A stretch of 64,000 nucleotides of DNA from Calliopum simillimum (Eukaryota; Arthropoda; Insecta; Diptera; Lauxaniidae). A program made the position numbers and the translations under genes. The stretch is from contig OX638368.1 of assembly GCA_951812925.1 (NCBI GenBank), positions 73,008,422 through 73,072,421 of the forward strand. The letters are read 5' to 3'. Each line of letters starts with the position of its first letter. Within the stretch, counting starts at the first letter, position 1. Positions 59,095 through 64,000 of the stretch are shown in pieces. Under the pieces are notes generated by a model. That model saw only the letters and a program-made list of their open reading frames with translations, searched no databases and was not told the origin of the DNA.

Positions 59095-60055
59095 CACGGT
59101 GCTCTTGGACAGTCGATAGGTTTTTTGAATATGTGGAGAAAATCTGTGAATGGGGTTTCATTTGCATTAGTTTAGTGGTCTGAAAAATGCAAACCCCGAA
59201 ATCGTAGCTGATCATCCCCGCGAAATATCGCAAAAATACATACCCCATATAAAATAAAATAAATTCAGAAAAAAAACGCAACAAACAAATATAAAAATAG
59301 TTATTTTTAATGTATTTTGCAATGCTGAATCCGAATCCGGCCTTAGAATTGCTGTATCTTATACGGTTTTTGAGATATCTTCGCCTAAACAAGGAAAAAA
59401 AGCCGATGCTAAGTTTTATTGCTGTGTTTTGGAGCTATATTACAGGACATATATACGTAAATTCTGATGCAAAAATGGAAAGCTCTAATTAATCTTCTAA
59501 ACCTTATTCAAATAATGTCGATATCTTTTTTTTTCTCGGAGATATCCTAACCTAAAAAGTTAAAAAAGTGCAAAAAGCGTGTTTTGTCATTATTTCAGTC
59601 TACGATATTTTGGAAAAAATTTAGCTATTGACGTAATTTAAATGCGGTTTTAAAGAAAAAGATTGGATCTTTCAGATAATGTATCGAATTCTGCGTATAA
59701 ATGTTCTATACTATAGTTATATAGCTGAAAAGTATAGCAAGAACGGTATTTTTTCCTTGTTTATGCTAAGATATCTCAAAAACCGTATGAGATATAGCAA
59801 TTTTAAGGCCGGATTTAGATTCAGCATTGCAAAATACATTAAATATAACTATTTTTATATTTGTTTGTTGCGTTTTTTTTTTCTGAATTTTTTTATTTTA
59901 TATGGGATATGTATTTTTGCGATATTTCGTGGGGATGATCAGCTACGATTTCGGGGTTTGCATTTTTCAGACCACTAAACTAATGCAAATGAAACCCCAT
60001 TTACAGATTTTTTCCACATATTCAAAAAACCTATCGACTGTTCAAGAGCACAGTG
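59095..60055. mobile_element. Fold-back element with Transib-like ends inside Jockey
   Basis: Ends CACGGTGCTCTTGGACAG and the inverse of CACTGTGCTCTTGAACAG, then 'tcgataggttttttgaata' on both. Arms of about 300 bp (59095-59395, 59755-60055) are ~90% inverted copies around a partly symmetric centre. AGCA precedes and follows it (59091-59094, 60056-60059). Removing element plus one AGCA rejoins the Jockey frame, which fixes the boundaries. The CAC.GTG end resembles the Transib heptamer, but a 4-bp instead of 5-bp duplication leaves the class uncertain. Frames at 58967-59392 (-) and 59679-59978 (+) are arm translations, not genes. Confidence 0.7.
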
Positions 60056-60141
60056 AGCATCCTAATCCATTGGCACGGAGGTTAAAAAATTTAGAAAATT
60101 TCTCCAGACTAAAAAGAAAGCAATTAGCTATGTTAAGCTGA
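60056..60141 (+). pseudogene. Jockey-clade ORF2 C-terminus, continuation
   Basis: After the insertion the frame gives HPNPLARRLKNLENFSRLKR and ends TGA at 60139-60141. The 'HPNPLA.RL' motif followed by a basic segment is the usual end of Jockey-clade ORF2. A TAG replaces one codon just before it (59090-59092), in the rejoined reading. Confidence 0.8.
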
Positions 60142-60428
60142 CTGAATTCTAAATATTATATGCAGCCGGTATCTGGCGCGTACTTTTTCTATGCAGCCGG
60201 TATCTGGCGCGTACTCTTTCTTATATTTCTTGTTCGTGCTACACATGCAGCCGGAACTACTTGCGCAAATTTGTATGGAGTTCTTTTCATTCAAACATCC
60301 TGCTAGGCGGGCGGCATGTTTGTGAGAAGACTGAACGTACAACAACTGCGTTCTTCTGCGCGCTTACCGAACTCCTAGGATGTACAAGTCCCTATTAACT
60401 CTGGAGACACATTGAACATTAAATTATA
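60142..60428. other. Probable Jockey 3' UTR with a short duplication
   Basis: GC-richer than its surroundings. 'tatgcagccggtatctggcg' plus 'cgtact' occurs twice 34 bp apart (near 60159 and 60193), and a third 'atgcagccgg' is near 60246. No poly-A tail is visible before H7 begins at 60429. Confidence 0.45.
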
Positions 60429-61615
60429 GAACCTGGAGACCGATCCCTGCTCGGTCAACAATCTAATCTTATTATTTTAGTCGATGTTTTTATTCATAGC
60501 TATTTTTTGTTATGAAACTTGTATCTTTTCACTTCTAACGGCGGAAAATAAGAATCCTATTGGAAAAATCTGAAAGGATATTTGGATAAGGAAGAGTGTG
60601 ACTATCCGATGCTATTAATAGAAAAGAATTTCACCTTTTCTTGTAGCAACGCTGTAAGACAGAACACAGCGTTTTCTTTAACTTCAAGCAAGGATATTTC
60701 AAAATCCTGCAGGTATAATGACAGTTCTGCTGATGAAGACGGATTAAGCGTCAAAAAGTGCATAAGACTGCATATAAGAATTAAACAGTTCACTCCTTTT
60801 TTTTTTTTTTGTGCCTGAGTTATTAACAAAAATTTTTATTTTGATAAAAAAGTGGGCGTGGCAATTATTAAACAAAGCCTTCTTTTTGTTATGCCTTAGA
60901 TACTCCTGATCCAGATTCGCATACCAAATTTCATCAAAATATGTTGTATCATTTGCAAGAAACAGCATTTAATGTATTTTGCTTGTATGGGAGGTTCCAC
61001 GCGCAACGGCGATATTTTGCCCGCTTTCAGATCAGAGATGCCTTATAGCAAGTATGCTCTCCAAAGTTAATTTTAGAATGATTACTTTATTAGTTTTCTT
61101 TTTATACCGTATTATATTTTTGTGGGTGGTGCCACGCCCTTCAACGAGTTTTCTAAATATAATGGCCTATCACATATTGATTCTTGTGTGCAGTTGTAAA
61201 ATCTCCTAAATTTTCATTAAAATCGTTGGAGTCGTTTCCGAGTAATATTGAATCAAAATTTTCAAGCGTTAAAAAGTGGGCGTGGCACTTCTTCGATCCC
61301 GCCCACTTTTTGTCTGTCACAAGGTATTATAAAGCAGTATCCGCCTACCAAATTTTATGCAAATACCTTGTATGGTTTGCGAGTTATGACCAAATCAAAT
61401 TTAAAATTTAGGGCGGTGCCACGCCCCCTGGTGAGCATTTACAAAGTTCAAACCTAGTTCATTCTTCATTGTATGCTAATATCTAACACTGTTCCAAGTT
61501 TCATTAAAATCGTTGTACCCGTTTTCGAGAAAAAGTTTTGCCCGTTCCAAACAAACATACATAAGTACATAGGTACATAAGTACATACAATTTTATCTCG
61601 TATAAGAAGAGAAGA
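60429..61615 (-). mobile_element. Helitron-like element H7
   Basis: Inverted; terminus GAACCTGG (GGTTC on its strand, for GGTAC), hairpin present, 5' end GAAGAGAAGA at 61606-61615. On its strand it is preceded by 'aatttaaA' and followed by 'Tataattt'. It is shorter than H3, with one set of internal GC-box units missing. Confidence 0.7.
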
Positions 61616-61696
61616 TTTAAATTATGTATAAGAGCTAGTCAATCGCAATTTATAAATTAATAATCATACAGCTAAGACTTTACCGCTACATTAATA
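61616..61696. mobile_element. LFB tail v
   Basis: 'tttaaattatgtataagagc' to 'taccgctacattaata', the LFB tail that precedes five of the H copies. Confidence 0.7.
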
Positions 61697-62469
61697 TCTT
61701 CTCTTCTTATGCGAGATAAAATTGTATGTACTTATGTACTTATGTACATTGTATGTATGTTTGGAACGGGCAAAACTTTTTCTCGAAAACGGCTACAGCG
61801 ATTTTAATAAAACTTCGGATAATGTTAGACATTAGCATACAATGAAGAATGAGCTAGGCTTGAACCTTGTAAATGCTCACGAAGGGGCGTGGCATCGCAT
61901 TCAATTTTAAATTTGATATGGTCATAACTCACAAACCATACAAAGTATTTGAATGAAATTTGGTGAGCGGGTACGACTTAATAATACATTGCAACAAACA
62001 AAAAGCGGGCGGGATCGAAGAAGTGCCACGCCCGTTTTTCAGCCCTTGAAAATTTTGATTCAATATTACTCGAAAACGACTCCAACAATTTTGATGAAAA
62101 TTTAGGAGATGTTACCTCTGCAAACAAGTATTAATATGTGGCATGCCGTTATATTGAAAAAACTCGTTGAAGGGCGTGGCACCGTCCACAAAAATATAAT
62201 ACGGTATAAAATGAAAACTAAAGCTGTAATCATTCTAAAATTAACTGTGGGGAGCAAATGCAAATGCTATAAGTTATCTCTGATCTGAAAGTGAGCAAGC
62301 AAAATACGTTAAATGCTATTTCTCGCAAATTGTACAAGGTATTTTAATGAAATTTGGTATGAAGGTACTGCTTAATTATTCCTTGTAACAAACGAAAAAT
62401 GAGCGGGATCGAATAAGTGCCACGCCCACTTTTTAACCCTTGAAAATTTTGATTCAGTATTACTCGAAA
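61697..62469 (+). mobile_element. Helitron-like element H8 (5' part)
   Basis: TCTTCTCTTC start, nearly identical to H4 over 770 bp, then broken at 'tattactcgaaaa'. H7 and H8 stand head to head across 81 bp. Confidence 0.7.
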
Positions 62470-62953
62470 ACCCGTTTAGCCAATATTTCGGTCTATGATA
62501 TCTCTTAGAAGAATGAAGATATAAACATAATTTAAATTAGGTTTTAAAAGAAAAGATTAGGACTTTCAAAAATTTTAACCATATTTAACAAACAAATGAT
62601 ATGTTACATAGTTATATAGCTTCAAAAAATGGCAAACAAAAACTTTTTTGGTTCTTAGGTTAGAATATCTCAAAAACTATACTCGATAGAGTAATTCAGA
62701 GGTCAGATTCGCGTTAAGCATCGCAAAACACATCGAATGTGATTATTTTGATTTTTGTTTAATGTAGTTAAAAAAAAAATTTATTTTTTGTGTATGGGAA
62801 AATGCCACAATTGGAAAGGGGATTATCTCAAAATTTAGTCGAGGAGTCACGGGTGAAAATTTTTTATACATCATTTGAGCGATAAGTAAACAGAATCTGG
62901 AAAAAAATTTGATGTGCTACGACGTTCGATTTAAAACGGGTTAAGGCACGCCG
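62470..62953. repeat. Diverged relative of the 59.1-60.0-kb fold-back
   Basis: 'aatatttcggtctatgatat', 'taaattaggttttaaaagaa' and 'atctcaaaaactatactcga' follow the order of 59590-59900 with many differences. Ends 'ggcaCGCCG' before CACAGTG. Confidence 0.5.
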
Positions 62954-63060
62954 CACAGTGGTCTAGAAGGCTATTCTAGCTGGTCATAACTCTTTCGTTG
63001 TTTTTTTTTTTATAAAAAAAATATCAATTTCTATGTTTTGGGGGTCGCTGACTCTAAATC
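62954..63060 (+). mobile_element. Possible Transib-like left end
   Basis: CACAGTGGTCTAGAAGGC preceded by CGCCG (62949-62953), the same five bases that flank T1 and T2. The partner end is not in the window, so this is a single-end call. Confidence 0.35.
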
Positions 63061-63605
63061 TGAAAACGATTTTTTAAAAATCAAAATGGCGGATCCAAAA
63101 TGGCGGATAATTTTCTTAACAATTGATTATATCACGACAAAATTGTGGTTAACGGGGTTTTTGAGTTTGCTGATTTCGAATTTGGTATCTTTTTTTTGTA
63201 AACAAAATGGTGGATCCAAAATGGCGGACAATTTTATTAAAAATTGACTATATCACAACAACTTTGTGGCTTAGGAGTTTTTTGAGGTCGTTGATTTCAA
63301 ATTCGGTATCATCTTTTTTGTTAACAAAATGGCGGATCCAAAATGGTGGACAATTTTCCTAAAAATTAATTATATCACGACAAAATTGTGGTTAAGGGGG
63401 TTTTTGAGGTTGCTGATTTTGAATTCGGTATCACCTTTTTTTTTAATAAAATGGCGGATCATTTTCTAAAAAATTGATTATATCACGACAAAATTGTGGC
63501 TAAAGGGGTTTTTGAGGTTGCTGATTACGAATTCGGTATCATCTTTTTTGTAAACAAAATGGCGGACAATTTTCTAAAAAATTGATTATATCACGACAAA
63601 ATTTT
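63060..63605. repeat. ~120-bp tandem array with AAAATGGCGG pairs
   Basis: Five units near 63083, 63207, 63326, 63448 and 63558. Each has AAAATGGCGGA (often twice, separated by 'tcca'; one site drifted to 'ggtgg'), then 'attgattatatcacgacaaa' and 'ttttgaggttgctgatt'. A 69-codon frame at 63038-63247 is a translation of two units. Confidence 0.8.
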
Positions 63606-64000
63606 GGCCTGTATGGGAGGTGGGCTTGTCCTTTATTTGATCACGCCCATTTTAACCAAATGACTTAATGATATCTATACTAACTCAGATATTAAATATT
63701 ATTTTTGTACTTGAAACATTTACGAAGTTATAGCGATTTTAAAATTTTGGTTATATAGGAGGTGGGCATGACCTTGACCCGATAATGCCCATTTTCACCA
63801 AATGACTTAATGCTATCAATACTAACTCAGATATTAAATATTGTTGTACCTTAAATATTAACGAAGTTATAGTGATTCCAAATTTTTGGTTATATGGGAG
63901 GTGGGCGTTTTCTTGACCCGATCACGTTCAATTTCACGAAATGACCTAATGCTATCTATACTAACTCCCATATTTAATATTACTAGAGTTCGCCTTGTGG
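63605..64000. repeat. ~140-bp tandem array with 'gggaggtgggc'
   Basis: Units near 63612, 63751 and 63891: 'tatgggaggtgggc', 'cttgacccgatcacgcccat', then 'aaatgacttaatg.tatc' and 'actaactcagatattaaata'. Runs off the window end. Confidence 0.75.

Noticed and set aside
58967..59392. 141-codon minus-strand frame, one of the longest in the window
   Set aside because: It crosses the Jockey/hairpin boundary and reads antisense to the reverse transcriptase and along one hairpin arm; composition is Phe/Ile-rich noise.
63038..63247. Plus-strand frame with MADPKWR motif
   Set aside because: Both MAD... starts come from AAAATGGCGGA copies in successive tandem units; disappears in later units.
1..64000. 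CRISPR array, bacterial operons, riboswitches, rRNA
   Set aside because: No regular repeat-spacer pattern, ribosome-binding sites or conserved RNA blocks; composition and elements are those of a eukaryotic insect genome.

Overview
The window reads as a transposon graveyard from a dipteran insect genome. It is AT-rich eukaryotic DNA with no intact host gene that I could recognise. The dipteran call rests mainly on about a dozen copies of a DINE-1/INE-1-like element: 5' TTATACCC, a palindromic 5' end, a GGCT microsatellite, and a 3' stem-loop ending CTAG. It is supported by Transib-type ends, a Jockey-clade retrotransposon fragment and a decayed Gypsy/errantivirus-type gag. A fruit fly (drosophilid or tephritid) is plausible, but genus and species cannot be fixed from the sequence. 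All longer open frames outside the retroelement remnants lie inside repeats and are not credible genes.

Layout. 1-5735: AT-rich DNA with two copies of a short inverted-repeat element, a 0.7-kb hairpin, a ~540-bp tandem array split by a TIR element, and a segment whose second copy sits at 43.6-46.1 kb. 5736-13965: a long fold-back repeat family (called LFB here), a Helitron-like family (called H here; copies H1 and H2), DINE copy D1, and a 1.5-kb TIR element carrying four copies of one 16-bp palindrome. 13970-18548: a nested stack of one element with 56-bp TIRs, holding a second TIR element, which holds a third, which holds a palindrome, plus DINE copy D2. 18656-30743: LFB, H3, a three-unit tandem repeat, and DINE copies D3-D8. 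30749-43358: two related copies of a Transib-like tandem pair, one carrying a 1.28-kb hAT-type hairpin with an exact 8-bp duplication, plus D9-D11, H4 and a 200-base assembly gap. 43640-53641: a TTAA-flanked element with its empty site elsewhere in the window, two MITEs, two GATATC-rich elements, D12, and a palindromic LFB copy centred near 51650. 53642-64000: H5-H8, a TA-flanked element, the gag remnant, the Jockey remnant split by a hairpin with Transib-like ends, and two terminal tandem arrays.

The pieces do not act together as a pathway. What the window offers is a readable insertion history. Several elements have an unoccupied version of their target elsewhere in the window, so target duplications, or their absence, can be read directly: H inserts between A and T and DINE between T and T, both without duplication. 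The hAT-type hairpin duplicated ATATACAT, the 2-kb element TTAA, the GATATC element TA, and the Transib-like elements CGCCG. Element names are working labels; superfamily calls are inferences from termini and target sites, because transposase genes are absent.
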